Assembly: GCA_013821265.1 (NCBI GenBank)
Contig: JACDHD010000015.1
Span: 1-41,148, forward strand
Reading direction: 5' to 3'
Source of the DNA: Parachlamydiaceae bacterium
GTDB taxonomy: Bacteria > Chlamydiota > Chlamydiia > Chlamydiales > Parachlamydiaceae
DNA length: 41,148 bases
The notes under the pieces are model-generated. The model was not told the DNA's origin. It worked only from the letters and a program-made list of their open reading frames with translations, and did no database searches. Each line of letters begins with the position of its first letter. The first letter of the stretch is position 1. Made by a program: the position numbers and the translations under genes. Below, piece by piece: positions 24,955 to 33,965 of this stretch.

Positions 24955-26334
24955 ATGGATGTTGAAATTCTAGCTCGTGCTCAATTCGCTTTTACAATCA
25001 TGTTCCACTACATCTACCCCCCTCTCAGCATCGGCTTAGGTCTCATCCTAGTCTTCATCGAGGGCTTGTCACTCTACACAGGGCGTCCCCTTTACAAGGA
25101 AATGGCAAAATTTTGGACGAAGGTATTCGCTCTCACCTTTGCGATGGGAGTCGCTACTGGCATCGTCATGGAATTTGAATTTGGTACAAATTGGGCGACC
25201 TATTCCCGCTACGTCGGTGACGTCTTTGGAAGCGCTCTTGCCGCTGAAGGGATCTTCGCCTTTTTCTTGGAGTCAGGTTTTTTAGCAATACTACTATTTG
25301 GTTGGGACCGCGTAGGGCCTAAAATGCATTTTTTTGCAACACTCATGGTCTGCTTAGGAGCCCACTTCAGCGCCATTTGGATCGTCGTCGCTAACTCCTG
25401 GATGCAAACTCCCACAGGCTACCATATCGTTGGCGAGGGTTTGAAAGCACGTGCCGAAATCATCGATTTTTGGGCCATGGTATTCAATCCCTCATCAGTA
25501 GATCGTCTCATACACGTCACCTTAGGAGCATGGTTGGCAGGAGCTTTTGTCGTAATCAGCGTCTCGGCCTACTACATTTTAAAACAGCGTCACCTGGATT
25601 TCGCAAGAAGTTCTCTGAAAATAGGACTCTCCGTTGCCGTGGTCACTGTCATCTTACAGGGAATTAGTGGAGACTCCAGTGCCAAAGGCGTCGCCGTTAA
25701 TCAACCGTACAAACTAGCTGCCTTGGAAGGCGTCTACAAGACACAAACCCATGCTCCCCTATCGATTTTCGGCATTCCAAACTCGAAAACCCAAACGATC
25801 GATTACAACATCGCAATTCCAGGAATGCTCAGCTTTCTATCTTTCGGTGACGCCTCTGCTGAAGTGAAAGGCCTGGATCAAATTGCCCCAAAAGATTGGC
25901 CACACGTTTCAACAGTGTTTCAAACATACCACATCATGATCGCAATGTGGGTGCTCATGTTGATTTTCTCTTTCCTCGCAGTTTTTATGTGGCAACGAAA
26001 TACTCTTTTTACCTCCAAATGGATGCTACGAGGCCTAGTCCTTTCTGCAATTTTTCCACAAATTGCCAATCAAGTTGGCTGGATCTCGGCAGAAATGGGG
26101 CGATACCCCTGGATTGTTTATGGTTTACTACGCATCTCAGACGGATTATCCAAAAGCGTTACTGCAAACCAAGTCCTGAGCTCCATCATCCTATTCGGCT
26201 TTGTGTACAGCTTCCTGTTCATTTTATTTGTCTACCTACTGAACGAAAAATTCAAACATGGTCCTGGAGAAATCGATTACTCAACAACCTATCGACAACA
26301 AAAAGTTGTGGTACAGGAGGCAACTCATGAATAA
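24955..26334 (+). CDS. cydA: Cytochrome bd oxidase subunit I
   Basis: CydA is the quinol-oxidising, haem-bearing subunit of the bd-type terminal oxidase in the inner membrane, which works at low oxygen. The N-terminal [17 protein letters not shown] carries the haem His18. [16 protein letters not shown] and [15 protein letters not shown] carry the conserved acidic residues of the proton path. [12 protein letters not shown] is the family signature. At 459 residues, with a short Q loop after [10 protein letters not shown], it is of the short-Q-loop class. cydB overlaps its 3' end by 8 bases. Confidence 0.97.
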   Translation: MDVEILARAQFAFTIMFHYIYPPLSIGLGLILVFIEGLSLYTGRPLYKEMAKFWTKVFALTFAMGVATGIVMEFEFGTNWATYSRYVGDVFGSALAAEGIFAFFLESGFLAILLFGWDRVGPKMHFFATLMVCLGAHFSAIWIVVANSWMQTPTGYHIVGEGLKARAEIIDFWAMVFNPSSVDRLIHVTLGAWLAGAFVVISVSAYYILKQRHLDFARSSLKIGLSVAVVTVILQGISGDSSAKGVAVNQPYKLAALEGVYKTQTHAPLSIFGIPNSKTQTIDYNIAIPGMLSFLSFGDASAEVKGLDQIAPKDWPHVSTVFQTYHIMIAMWVLMLIFSFLAVFMWQRNTLFTSKWMLRGLVLSAIFPQIANQVGWISAEMGRYPWIVYGLLRISDGLSKSVTANQVLSSIILFGFVYSFLFILFVYLLNEKFKHGPGEIDYSTTYRQQKVVVQEATHE

Positions 26335-27358
26335 TTTAGAAACATTACAATTCATTTGGTTTGTTGTGGTCGTCATCTTATTGACAGGATATGCAATCCT
26401 AGATGGCTTTGATCTAGGTGTGGGCATGCTTCATCTCTTTTCTAAAGAAGATAATGAACGCCGTCTCATGCTTAATTCGATCGGACCTGTCTGGGATGGA
26501 AATGAAGTATGGCTTGTCACCGCTGGTGGAGCCCTCTTTGCAGGCTTTCCCGATGTCTACGCAACACTATGCTCAGCCTTCTACCTTCCCATCATGTTGC
26601 TTCTTAGCGGCATTATCTTCCGCGCTGTCGCCATCGAATTTCGCAGCAAACAACCGATGGCGTGGTGGCGCTGGATGTGGGACATCTTTTTTAGTTTTGC
26701 CAGCCTATTGATCGCTCTTGTACTCGGCATTGCCTTGGGTAACATGATTCGTGGAATTCCTCTGGATGATCAAAAGGAATTTATTGGAGATTTCTGGTCC
26801 TACACACACCCCTACACGCTGATGGTAGGTGTGATGGCAGTGGCTCTTTTTGCCATGCATGGCTCAATCTATATCCTGATGAAAACCGAAGGAGCGCTTC
26901 ACGAAAAAATGCGCGCTCGTGTCAACCCCACCATCATCTTCTATATTATCTGCTATGCGATGACAACGATGGCAACCCTCATCTACATGCCACATATGAC
27001 TGAAGCCTTCAAGGAGCGTCCCTGGATTTTCTTTGTTGCAGTCGCGAACATGTTGGCAATTGCAAATATTCCACGTGAAATTCAAAAAGGAAAAGACCAT
27101 TTAGCCTTTGCTTCTTCATGCGTTAACATCATGACTTTGATGATTCTCTATGCAATCGGCACGTTTCCAAATATTGTAAGAGCGATCAATGATCCTGAAA
27201 ATCTCAGTCTAACTGTCCACAACTCTTCTTCATCTCTTATGACCCTAAACATTTTGCTCTTGATTACGTTGATTGGCATGCCGATCGTCATTGCCTATAC
27301 GGTCTCGGTATACTGGATTTTCCACGGCAAAGTCCGCCTCGAAAGCACAAGTTATTGA
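26327..27358 (+). CDS. cydB: Cytochrome bd oxidase subunit II
   Basis: CydB pairs with CydA in the bd oxidase. About 343 residues with eight or so membrane spans. The N-terminal GYAILDGFDLGVGML and GPVWDGNEVWLVTAGGALFAGFP are diagnostic. The start is the ATG at 26327, behind a strong CAGGAGG site six bases upstream and overlapping the cydA stop; an in-frame ATG 69 bases earlier lies inside cydA and lacks this support. No cydX-like small ORF or cydCD is seen. The gene ends before a hairpin-rich gap. Confidence 0.96.
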   Translation: MNNLETLQFIWFVVVVILLTGYAILDGFDLGVGMLHLFSKEDNERRLMLNSIGPVWDGNEVWLVTAGGALFAGFPDVYATLCSAFYLPIMLLLSGIIFRAVAIEFRSKQPMAWWRWMWDIFFSFASLLIALVLGIALGNMIRGIPLDDQKEFIGDFWSYTHPYTLMVGVMAVALFAMHGSIYILMKTEGALHEKMRARVNPTIIFYIICYAMTTMATLIYMPHMTEAFKERPWIFFVAVANMLAIANIPREIQKGKDHLAFASSCVNIMTLMILYAIGTFPNIVRAINDPENLSLTVHNSSSSLMTLNILLLITLIGMPIVIAYTVSVYWIFHGKVRLESTSY

Positions 27359-27364
27359 GAATGG

Positions 27365-27620
27365 GTTATGCTAACGAGTAAATTCGAAGATGGTTATGGC
27401 GTAACGAGTAAGATGAAAAAACTATTCCGCTTGGGCGCAGCCCATGCGGATGCTGGTATTTAAAAAGCTACGCTTTTTAAATAGATAGAAAAGCATAACA
27501 TAGAAGACGTCACGACCGCACAAAACTCACATCAATGGGAGTCAAGAGGGTGCAAGCCCTCTTGCGGGGTGGAGGGGCGGCGCCCCTCCCGGGGTGAAGG
27601 GGCAGAGCCCCTTCAAGGCA
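27365..27620. repeat. Direct repeats and stacked hairpins between cydB and a convergent gene
   Basis: Two imperfect copies of GTTATG(C/GCG)TAACGAGTAA lie near 27365 and 27396. They are followed by hairpins TTGGGCGCAGCCCA, TTTAAAAAGC-TAC-GCTTTTTAAA, then GAGGGTGCAAGCCCTC, GAGGGGCGGCGCCCCTC and AAGGGGCAGAGCCCCTT up to 27617. The last three belong to the hairpin family also found after apbE, rimO and tsaD. They lie between convergent genes and could end both transcripts. Confidence 0.75.
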
Positions 27621-27623
27621 TGT

Positions 27624-28100
27624 TCAACGGGACGCGGCGCTGGGGCGGCTGATGTCCAGCATCTTATAGAGCTGCTCAATCCTAGCCAATTCGGTCAAAT
27701 GCCCTGGCAAGTCCTTTGGGAGCTCTTTGTAGATGTTGCGTTTCAGATTTTCTGGAAGTAGTAAACGCAATTCGCCTAAAAATTCCGGAGGACACACAAG
27801 GGCTAATCTTTCAAATAGTCCTTGTTCATTGCCTGCAATCAAGACGTGAGCTAGCTGACCGGCAAATTTCTGTTGCTCATGTGTGTGAACATTAATTTTC
27901 GTTTCATACGCATGACGCTTTGTTCCGACACTTGCATGGCTACGACCAGGACGATCTGAGTTCACTTCTCCACTTTTTAGGCGTCCTTCTGGAAAATCAA
28001 AACTTTGTAGCCTTTCCATCTCATTGTGATTATTCACAGAATAAAGCTCCGCGAAGCTGCTATTTGCAACCAAAATCCAAAATCGTGCTCTGTCCTTCAT
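27624..28100 (-). CDS. Host-attachment family protein (baeRF-like)
   Basis: A 158-residue protein of the family annotated as 'protein required for attachment to host cells'. Visible pattern: FWILVANSSFAELYSV at the N-terminus, FPEGRLKSGEVNSDRPGRSHASVG in the middle, then FAGQLAHVLIAG, ALVCPPEFLGELRLLLP and the end KELPKDLPGH. The fold is related to archaeal/eukaryotic release factor domains. The name comes from a plant-associated bacterium, and the molecular role is unproven. An AGGAG site precedes the ATG. It diverges from tsaD across 134 bases that contain a 16-base palindrome. Confidence 0.82.
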   Translation of the reverse strand: MKDRARFWILVANSSFAELYSVNNHNEMERLQSFDFPEGRLKSGEVNSDRPGRSHASVGTKRHAYETKINVHTHEQQKFAGQLAHVLIAGNEQGLFERLALVCPPEFLGELRLLLPENLKRNIYKELPKDLPGHLTELARIEQLYKMLDISRPSAASR

Positions 28101-28152
28101 AAAATCTCCTGGTTCCTAAATTTCATCCAAACAGTAAACATTCTTTTAGTCA

Positions 28153-28168
28153 AGAGGCAATTGCCTCT
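28153..28168. repeat. Perfect 16-base palindrome AGAGGCAATTGCCTCT, copy 2
   Basis: Identical to 5103-5118. Here it lies between two divergent start codons, just 14 bases before the -35 box predicted for tsaD, a position where it could serve as an operator. At 5103 it follows a stop codon instead, so a shared role is uncertain. Confidence 0.8.
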
Positions 28169-28181
28169 CACGAAATTTACT

Positions 28182-28210
28182 TTGCTAAAGAGGCCTTAAA
28201 GGTCTATAAT
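28182..28210 (+). promoter_or_regulatory. Predicted promoter for tsaD
   Basis: TTGCTA (28182-28187) and a perfect TATAAT (28205-28210) are 17 bases apart, 24 bases before the tsaD ATG. Confidence 0.65.
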
Positions 28211-28234
28211 ATCTCCACCCAGAGAGTTATTTTT

Positions 28235-29221
28235 ATGTTAGTTTTAGGATTAGAAAGTACGTGTGATGAAACTGCCTGCGCTATCGTTCGCGATGGTACA
28301 GAAATTCTCTCCAGCGTTGTCTCCTCCCAAATTAACCTTCATGCACAGTACGGAGGCGTTGTACCTGAACTAGCCTGCCGCCGTCACGTTGATGTGATGA
28401 TCCCCGTGATCGATCAAGCTCTATCTCAAGCAAATATCTCTTTAGAGATGGTCGATCTGATCGCTGTAGCAAATGGACCTGGTCTCATCGGAGCTCTCCT
28501 TCTAGGACTCAATACCGCCAAAACATTAGCGTTAGCTCTCAAAAAACCCCTCATCGGCGTCAATCACATTGAAGCTCATCTATATGCCGCGATGATGTCA
28601 CATCCCCACCCCATGGAATTTCCCTGTATGGGAGTCGTCTTGTCGGGAGGCCACACGTCCCTCATGCATTTAACGTGTTTGAGCACTCACACCATTGTGG
28701 GCCAAACAATTGACGACGCCATCGGCGAAGCCTTTGATAAAGTTGCCAAAATCCTCAACCTTCCTTATCCCGGTGGACCTCAAATCGAACGATTAGCACA
28801 ACAGGGCGATCCAAAAAAATATCCTTTTCGTTCGGGCCGTATTAAAAATAGTCCTCTCGATTTCTCCTTTAGCGGACTCAAAACAGCAGTTCTGTACGCT
28901 ACGAGAAAGCTAACTTTAAGTGAGCAGGATCGATGCGATGTAGCAGCATCCTTTCAGCAAGCGGCTTTTCAAGATGTCATTCATAAGACGGTATTAGCTG
29001 CAGAACAAACTCAATGCCAAACACTGCTGTTCGGCGGCGGAGTCACTAACAACCAAAAGCTCCGTCATCTTTTTGCAGTTCAAGCTCCTCAATACCAACA
29101 ACTTTGGCCTACAATTGGATTAAGTTTAGATAATGCTGCGATGATTGCTGGGTTAGGTTACCATCGCTTTCTCAGCAAGGGTGCGGATGATCTCCATCTG
29201 CAAGCATTCACAAGGCTTTGA
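28235..29221 (+). CDS. tsaD: tRNA N6-threonylcarbamoyladenosine transferase TsaD
   Basis: TsaD transfers the threonylcarbamoyl group to A37 of tRNAs reading ANN codons, in complex with TsaB and TsaE (not in this window). It is 328 residues, near normal. The N-terminal LGLESTCDETACAIV is the ASKHA nucleotide motif, HAQYGGVVPELACRRH follows, and the metal ligands are His111 and His115 in GVNHIEAHLYA. LSGGHTSL, TIDDAIGEAFDKVAK, FSFSGLKTAVL, FGGGVTNNQ and SLDNAAMIAGLGYHRF are all intact. It is likely transcribed alone from the promoter at 28182 and ends at a hairpin of the repeat family. Confidence 0.97.
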   Translation: MLVLGLESTCDETACAIVRDGTEILSSVVSSQINLHAQYGGVVPELACRRHVDVMIPVIDQALSQANISLEMVDLIAVANGPGLIGALLLGLNTAKTLALALKKPLIGVNHIEAHLYAAMMSHPHPMEFPCMGVVLSGGHTSLMHLTCLSTHTIVGQTIDDAIGEAFDKVAKILNLPYPGGPQIERLAQQGDPKKYPFRSGRIKNSPLDFSFSGLKTAVLYATRKLTLSEQDRCDVAASFQQAAFQDVIHKTVLAAEQTQCQTLLFGGGVTNNQKLRHLFAVQAPQYQQLWPTIGLSLDNAAMIAGLGYHRFLSKGADDLHLQAFTRL

Positions 29222-29400
29222 ATAAGGAGACTCTGTCCCCTTAGAACCCCTGCCAAAGGGTATGAACCCTCTGGACTCCCATTGTGGGGAAGTGTCTAAA
29301 GAACAGCATTTCTGATCCCTCCACTAAAGAAACGATAAAACTTTTCCTATGAAAGCGGTGGCAAGCCACCGCACTCCAAAAAGGCATGTCGGCACGGAAA
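29222..29400. repeat. Hairpin cluster after tsaD
   Basis: After the tsaD stop come a GGAGACTCTGTCCCC-like stem, the AAAGGGTATGAACCCTCTGGACTCCC unit (family of 16075 and 16600) and, at 29358-29375, a GCGGTGGCAAGCCACCGC stem. CTAAAGAACAGC near 29297 recurs inverted near 20790. The first stems probably end tsaD transcription. The remaining bases up to rpmG at 29497 are AT-rich and hold its promoter region; no gene is seen. Confidence 0.65.
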
Positions 29401-29496
29401 ACCTAATCAACTCCTCCATGTTGCCTTTTTACTTGAGATTTAATTTTTATCTCTCTATGATTCTCACATCAATAACCATTATTTCGGAGCTATACA

Positions 29497-29652
29497 ATGG
29501 CTAGCAAGCGCGAAAACATTAAGATGAAAAGTTCAGAGAGCGACCACTTTTATTTTAACAAAAAAAATAAATCGAACACTCCTGAACGTCTTGAACTACG
29601 CAAATTTGACCCTGTAGTACGTAAACACGTTAAGTATAAAGAAGTTAAGTAG
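29497..29652 (+). CDS. rpmG: 50S ribosomal protein L33
   Basis: A 51-residue reading frame: [20 protein letters not shown], then [20 protein letters not shown], then [11 protein letters not shown]. The N-terminal basic segment, YFNKKNK[20 protein letters not shown] and KEVK are the L33 pattern, in the Cys-free form. A CGGAG site lies before the ATG. It precedes a Lol-type permease and ATPase pair, the same order I recall at the L33 locus of Chlamydia. Confidence 0.94.
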   Translation: MASKRENIKMKSSESDHFYFNKKNKSNTPERLELRKFDPVVRKHVKYKEVK

Positions 29653-29773
29653 TTAAATAGAAAGCTCAAAACAAACCGTTGAGCAATTCTCGCGGTTATG
29701 TCATCTTTTGAATTTTATAATTCCTCATCTGCCCCCGCGGCTTTTGGGATCACTTTGAAAAATCGATGTTTGT

Positions 29774-31360
29774 ATGTTTGAGCTTTCTATTGCGTTAAAG
29801 TACTTGGTCCCGCGAAAGCGCCAGCTTTCTGTTTCCATCATCAGCCTCATCTCTATTTTAGTAATTGCCCTCGTCGTATGGCTGGTGGTTGTCTTTTTTT
29901 CCGTGACACATGGATTGGAAAAAACATGGATCCAAAAGCTGATCGCACTCACAGCCCCTGTGCGTATTACCCCTACAGAAGCCTATTATCACTCTTACTA
30001 CTACCAAAGCGACCTTTTCAGTGCTGCATCCGGCTACTCACCTAAGAGTATTCGCGAAAAATTAAGAACCCCCTCTAGTGATCCGTACGATCCAGCATTA
30101 GATGGAGAACTCCCAACCGAAATACAAGCCCCCCTGCGTAATTCTGATGGCTCCGTTAAAGATCTTGTTGCCTCAGTTTTTCAAGCAGCTACCTCCTTAC
30201 CATCCGTTCCAGGGCTTAAGGTGCGCGATTTTGAACTGACGGTGACAAACTTACAACTTCAACTTGTTAGATATAAACTTGCAGAAGAACAGGAATCGAC
30301 TCTCTCTCAAAATGCTTATCTTGGATCGTTTGATTCCGATAACAGCGCTCTACTAAAAGCCATTCAACCAGCGACTCATGACGACATGCGCAATTTTATG
30401 CATGTGTTGTCATCCGTAATTGATTCCCCCGCACAGATTGCTGAAGGCACTGCATCCATTAATACAAAGCTCTTCACTGTGGGCTCAAAGGAAATTTCTT
30501 TGCCTTCAGATCCCATTTTAGGCGAAGGGGTTCTGTTACCTAAAAGCTTTAAAGCCTCAGGAATTCTTTTAGGAGACCGCGGTCATCTCTCCTATTACAC
30601 GCCTACAATGAGTTCTATGCAGGAACAACGCCTTCCCATCTATGTTGCAGGCTTTTACGATCCAGGAATTCTTCCCGTAGGTGGAAAATTTATTTTGGCT
30701 AATCCAGAAGTGATCAGCGTTGTGCGTTCCGCTCATGCTGGTGACATGCAGCCCATGAGCAATGGAATTAATGTCAGCTTTGACAATATTGAACAAGCAG
30801 AATCTGTGAAAAAAGCCTTGCAAGATACGTTTAAACGCGATGGCATTGATGCGTATTGGCAAGTAGAGACCTACCGCGAATATGAATTCACTAAAGATTT
30901 ACTCCAACAGCTGCGCAGTGAACGCAATCTGTGGACTCTTTTAGCTACTGTGATCATCATGGTAGCATGCTCAAATATCATCTCCATGTTAATCATTTTG
31001 GTTAATGATAAGAAGATGGAAATTGGCATTCTGCGCGCTATGGGAGCCTCTGCGTTTAGCATCGCAACAATCTTCGGTTTTTGCGGAATGATGATGGGAA
31101 TGTTAGGCAGTATTATCGGCATGGTCGCTGCTTATCTCACATTACACAATCTACAAAGCCTTGTAGATCTGATTGGACGCCTTCAAGGATACGAAATGTT
31201 CAATCCTGTCTTTTATGGCAACACATTGCCAAGCGATATCAGTCTGGAAGCGATCTCTTTTGTGATTATAACGACAACCATTATCTCCCTTTTAGCAGGT
31301 ATTGTTCCTGCCCTAAAAGCCGGCATGCTAAAACCTGCGATTATTCTTAAGGCGGAGTAA
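29774..31360 (+). CDS. LolC/LolE-type lipoprotein-release permease
   Basis: A 528-residue MacB/LolC-family permease of the inner membrane. Layout: an N-terminal helix (about 22-47, SIISLISILVIALVVWLVVVF), a large periplasmic domain of some 320 residues, then three C-terminal helices from LWTLLATVIIMVACSNIISM to the end. KMEIGILRAMGAS is the cytoplasmic coupling motif of the family. With the ATPase downstream it would extract lipoproteins from the inner membrane for delivery to the outer membrane. It is about 100 residues longer than E. coli LolC, with extra sequence in the periplasmic domain (SPKSIREKLRTPSSDPYD). Only one permease gene is present, suggesting a homodimer. Confidence 0.9.
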   Translation: MFELSIALKYLVPRKRQLSVSIISLISILVIALVVWLVVVFFSVTHGLEKTWIQKLIALTAPVRITPTEAYYHSYYYQSDLFSAASGYSPKSIREKLRTPSSDPYDPALDGELPTEIQAPLRNSDGSVKDLVASVFQAATSLPSVPGLKVRDFELTVTNLQLQLVRYKLAEEQESTLSQNAYLGSFDSDNSALLKAIQPATHDDMRNFMHVLSSVIDSPAQIAEGTASINTKLFTVGSKEISLPSDPILGEGVLLPKSFKASGILLGDRGHLSYYTPTMSSMQEQRLPIYVAGFYDPGILPVGGKFILANPEVISVVRSAHAGDMQPMSNGINVSFDNIEQAESVKKALQDTFKRDGIDAYWQVETYREYEFTKDLLQQLRSERNLWTLLATVIIMVACSNIISMLIILVNDKKMEIGILRAMGASAFSIATIFGFCGMMMGMLGSIIGMVAAYLTLHNLQSLVDLIGRLQGYEMFNPVFYGNTLPSDISLEAISFVIITTTIISLLAGIVPALKAGMLKPAIILKAE

Positions 31361-31366
31361 CCCATT

Positions 31367-32068
31367 ATGGAACAATCACATAAAACCATCGCCTTACATG
31401 CCAACAACCTGCGCAAAAGTTTTTTCCACCCAATTGCGGTAGATGTCTTAAAAGAGATCAATTTGACGGTTCATCATGGAGAAGCGATTGCTATCACAGG
31501 TCGCTCAGGACAAGGAAAAAGTACTCTTCTACAACTTTTGGGAACACTAGAAGACCCTTGTGGAGGCATTTTAGAGATTGCAGGAAAGAAAGTTGCGTCT
31601 AACAACAAATCCGCTATTCGCAATCGCCATCTAGCCTTTATTTTTCAATCGTTTCATCTGTTAGAAGATTACACTGCTTTAGACAACGTGTTAATGCCTG
31701 CACGCATCGCTCGTAAAAAAGTCAGTAAGCACAGCCAGGCTTATCAACATGGCATGCACTTATTAGAACGCGTTGGCTTATCTGACCGAGCGCATTTTAA
31801 TAGCAAGCTACTATCTGGTGGAGAAAAGCAGCGTGTCGCTATCGCCCGTGCCCTTTGTAACGATCCAGACATTATCTTAGCAGACGAACCCTCTGGCAAC
31901 CTTGATAAGCAAACAGCCTCTAATATTCACCACCTACTTCTAGAGTTTGCGCGACAAGAAAATAAAAGCGTGGTCATCGTCACGCACGATCCCGATTTAG
32001 CGAGCCTCTGTGACCAACAGTACGTGTTGCAAGATGGTTTGTTACATAAGCAAGAAAATTTTCATTAG
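31367..32068 (+). CDS. lolD: LolD-type ABC transporter ATPase
   Basis: The 233-residue ATPase partner of the upstream permease. Walker A GRSGQGKS is at about 45-52, the signature LSGGE at 149-153, Walker B IILADEP with Glu174, and the H-loop His207 in [25 protein letters not shown] is the Q-loop region typical of LolD/MacB ATPases. The start is six bases after the permease stop, so the two are in one operon with the permease. An AATCTT repeat element follows within 60 bases. Confidence 0.92.
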   Translation: MEQSHKTIALHANNLRKSFFHPIAVDVLKEINLTVHHGEAIAITGRSGQGKSTLLQLLGTLEDPCGGILEIAGKKVASNNKSAIRNRHLAFIFQSFHLLEDYTALDNVLMPARIARKKVSKHSQAYQHGMHLLERVGLSDRAHFNSKLLSGGEKQRVAIARALCNDPDIILADEPSGNLDKQTASNIHHLLLEFARQENKSVVIVTHDPDLASLCDQQYVLQDGLLHKQENFH

Positions 32069-32119
32069 ACAGAAGGTCGACGTTGGACGGAGATCACCGA
32101 GAACACTGAAAAGTTGACA

Positions 32120-32317
32120 CCTCTCTGTGGGTAGTCAATCTTGATCTTAATCTTAATCTTAATCTTTCTTTACAAATTTCGCTCAGAGTTGATACGTATC
32201 AATCCAATCAACAATGAATAGACCTTTAGTGGACGTTAAAAAGCTCGAATTTAGAAAAGTTGAACAAAAGACAGATCAAGATTAAGATTAAGATCAAGAT
32301 TGACTACCCACAGAGAG
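32120..32317. repeat. AATCTT hexamer inverted-repeat element
   Basis: Arms 32120-32166 and 32273-32317 are inverted copies with at most one or two changes over 45 bases. Each starts with CTCTCTGTGGGTAGTC and continues as a run of AATCTT/GATCTT units (five in the left arm). The 106-base interior is AT-rich and shows no ORF. The build, inverted arms made of six-base units around an AT-rich core, parallels the GGGCAC elements though the sequence is unrelated. It fills most of the 345-base gap between lolD and the next gene. Confidence 0.85.
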
Positions 32318-32413
32318 CACAGAGAGCGAGAAAGCAATTTATTTTATTTTCTTTTGACATTCCAGACTATAACTTTTAGAATCACGCAGATAGCAAAATG
32401 AGATGAATCAAAA

Positions 32414-32710
32414 ATGTTAGCTTACATAGAAAAAATATGCGTCAATTCTTGGTGGGTAGTCCTCTTCATCCTGCTCTGCGCGGCCCTCTTCGAACATGGG
32501 ATGCAGCAACGAAATGTGAATTATGCCAAATTGTCTCGCCAACTCAAAGAATTGCAGATCAGTAAAGAAGTGGCTCTCAAAGAACATGAAGAATTACTTC
32601 TTCAGGTGAACAGCGAAAGCGATCCAGCATGGGTTGAACTCACACTCCTACGTAGCCTAGGAATGGTCCCTGAAGACCAAACCAAAGTCTTCTTCACCAA
32701 ACACGAGTAA
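32414..32710 (+). CDS. Small membrane-anchored coiled-coil protein (FtsL-like topology)
   Basis: A 98-residue protein with one N-terminal membrane helix (about 12-28, SWWVVLFILLCAALFEHG), then a charged coiled coil (residues ~35-68, YAKLSRQLKELQISKEVALK) and a short tail. This is the topology of FtsL/DivIC-type division proteins, but no conserved family motif is seen, so this is only a resemblance in shape. It ends two bases before the first CNNM gene and is probably co-transcribed with both. Chlamydia has a small gene of similar size in this place, from memory. Confidence 0.65.
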   Translation: MLAYIEKICVNSWWVVLFILLCAALFEHGMQQRNVNYAKLSRQLKELQISKEVALKEHEELLLQVNSESDPAWVELTLLRSLGMVPEDQTKVFFTKHE

Positions 32711-32712
32711 TA

Positions 32713-33963
32713 ATGGAAATCGCGCTACTTATCTTTCTCATTTTCTTCTTGATTTTGTGTTCAGGGTATTTTTCTGGATCTGAAGCCGCCCTATTTTCTT
32801 TACCTCCAACACGACTACAAGTGTACAAACACGATCCTAATCCACGCTTTCGTCTCATTGCGCAGCTCCTTTCTCGACCTCAAGATCTTTTAGTTACCGT
32901 CTTCATGCTTAATACCCTCGTTAACATCCTACTACAAAACGTAGCTGCTAATTTATTTGGTGATTTCTCTAGCTGGGCATTAAAAGTGGGTGTTCCCTTG
33001 GTGCTGACTCTCATTTTTGGAGAGATCATCCCAAAATACATTGGCCTACAAAATAATGTACGGTTCTCCTATTCCGTCGCACCCCTCATTAGTTTCATAC
33101 AAAAATTACTGAAGCCAATACGTACTGCAACAATCGCCATTACAACTCCCCTATCTCGACTCATGTTCTTTTTCCTAAAAAAAGAACCTGAAATGTCGTA
33201 TGAGGAAACACAACACATTCTACAAACATCTGAAAAGCATGGCGTTTTTTCCTCAGTCGAAGGAGAACTATTAGCTGGTTACCTACAAATACAAACAGCT
33301 TTTGTTCGCGAAGTGATGCGTCCTCGTGAAGAAATCCTCTCTTACGACATCAACGAGCCCCTTTCAAAGCTCGCCTATCTGTTCGTCGATCAACAATGCA
33401 CACGCGTACCCGTTTACAATAAGAACCTAGACAGCATTTTAGGGATTATTTCAGCAAAACAATTTTTCCTGCAACGCGATCTCATTACAAATTCTCAGGA
33501 CCTTCTCCCCTTTCTCTCCAAGCCTTTTTACGTTCCAGAATCGATGCAAGCTTGGTTACTCCTTCGACGCCTAAGCGAGCGCGGACAATTCCTTGCCTTA
33601 GTTGTAGATGAATACGGATCGATCACAGGCCTCATTACTCAAGAAGATCTTATCGAAGTTGTAGTTGGCGAAATTAAAGATTTACGCGATCAAACCCAGT
33701 TGTATACGCAATCGGGAAAATATGAAATAATTGCCAGTGGAAAGTTAGAACTAGAAACCTTCAACGAGCTGTTTCTTTCTTCTCTTGAGAGTCCTGAAAA
33801 TATGATCACAATCGGTGGATGGCTCACAGAAAAATTAGGAGAAATTCCAAAAACTGGCAGTAAGCACGAGATAGACGGATTCCTATTCCAAATTCTAGCT
33901 TCCACTCCAAATCGCATTCGAAGACTGTATGTGCGCAAGCTACAAACAGAGAGGACTGTTTAG
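32713..33963 (+). CDS. CNNM/CorC-family transporter-associated protein 1
   Basis: A 416-residue membrane protein. The DUF21/CNNM domain spans about 1-180 with GYFSGSEAALFSLPPTRL at the start, the LLVTVFMLNTLVNILLQN helix and FGEIIPKYIG. A CBS pair follows (about 195-320: MRPREEILSYDI ... RVPVYNKNLDSILGII and LALVVDEYGSITGLIT). A CorC_HlyC domain closes it (about 335-412). Such proteins handle or regulate magnesium and other divalent ions; CBS pairs usually bind adenine nucleotides. It is followed two bases later by a diverged relative of equal length, and the pair may act as a heterodimer. Confidence 0.92.
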   Translation: MEIALLIFLIFFLILCSGYFSGSEAALFSLPPTRLQVYKHDPNPRFRLIAQLLSRPQDLLVTVFMLNTLVNILLQNVAANLFGDFSSWALKVGVPLVLTLIFGEIIPKYIGLQNNVRFSYSVAPLISFIQKLLKPIRTATIAITTPLSRLMFFFLKKEPEMSYEETQHILQTSEKHGVFSSVEGELLAGYLQIQTAFVREVMRPREEILSYDINEPLSKLAYLFVDQQCTRVPVYNKNLDSILGIISAKQFFLQRDLITNSQDLLPFLSKPFYVPESMQAWLLLRRLSERGQFLALVVDEYGSITGLITQEDLIEVVVGEIKDLRDQTQLYTQSGKYEIIASGKLELETFNELFLSSLESPENMITIGGWLTEKLGEIPKTGSKHEIDGFLFQILASTPNRIRRLYVRKLQTERTV

Positions 33964-33965
33964 TT

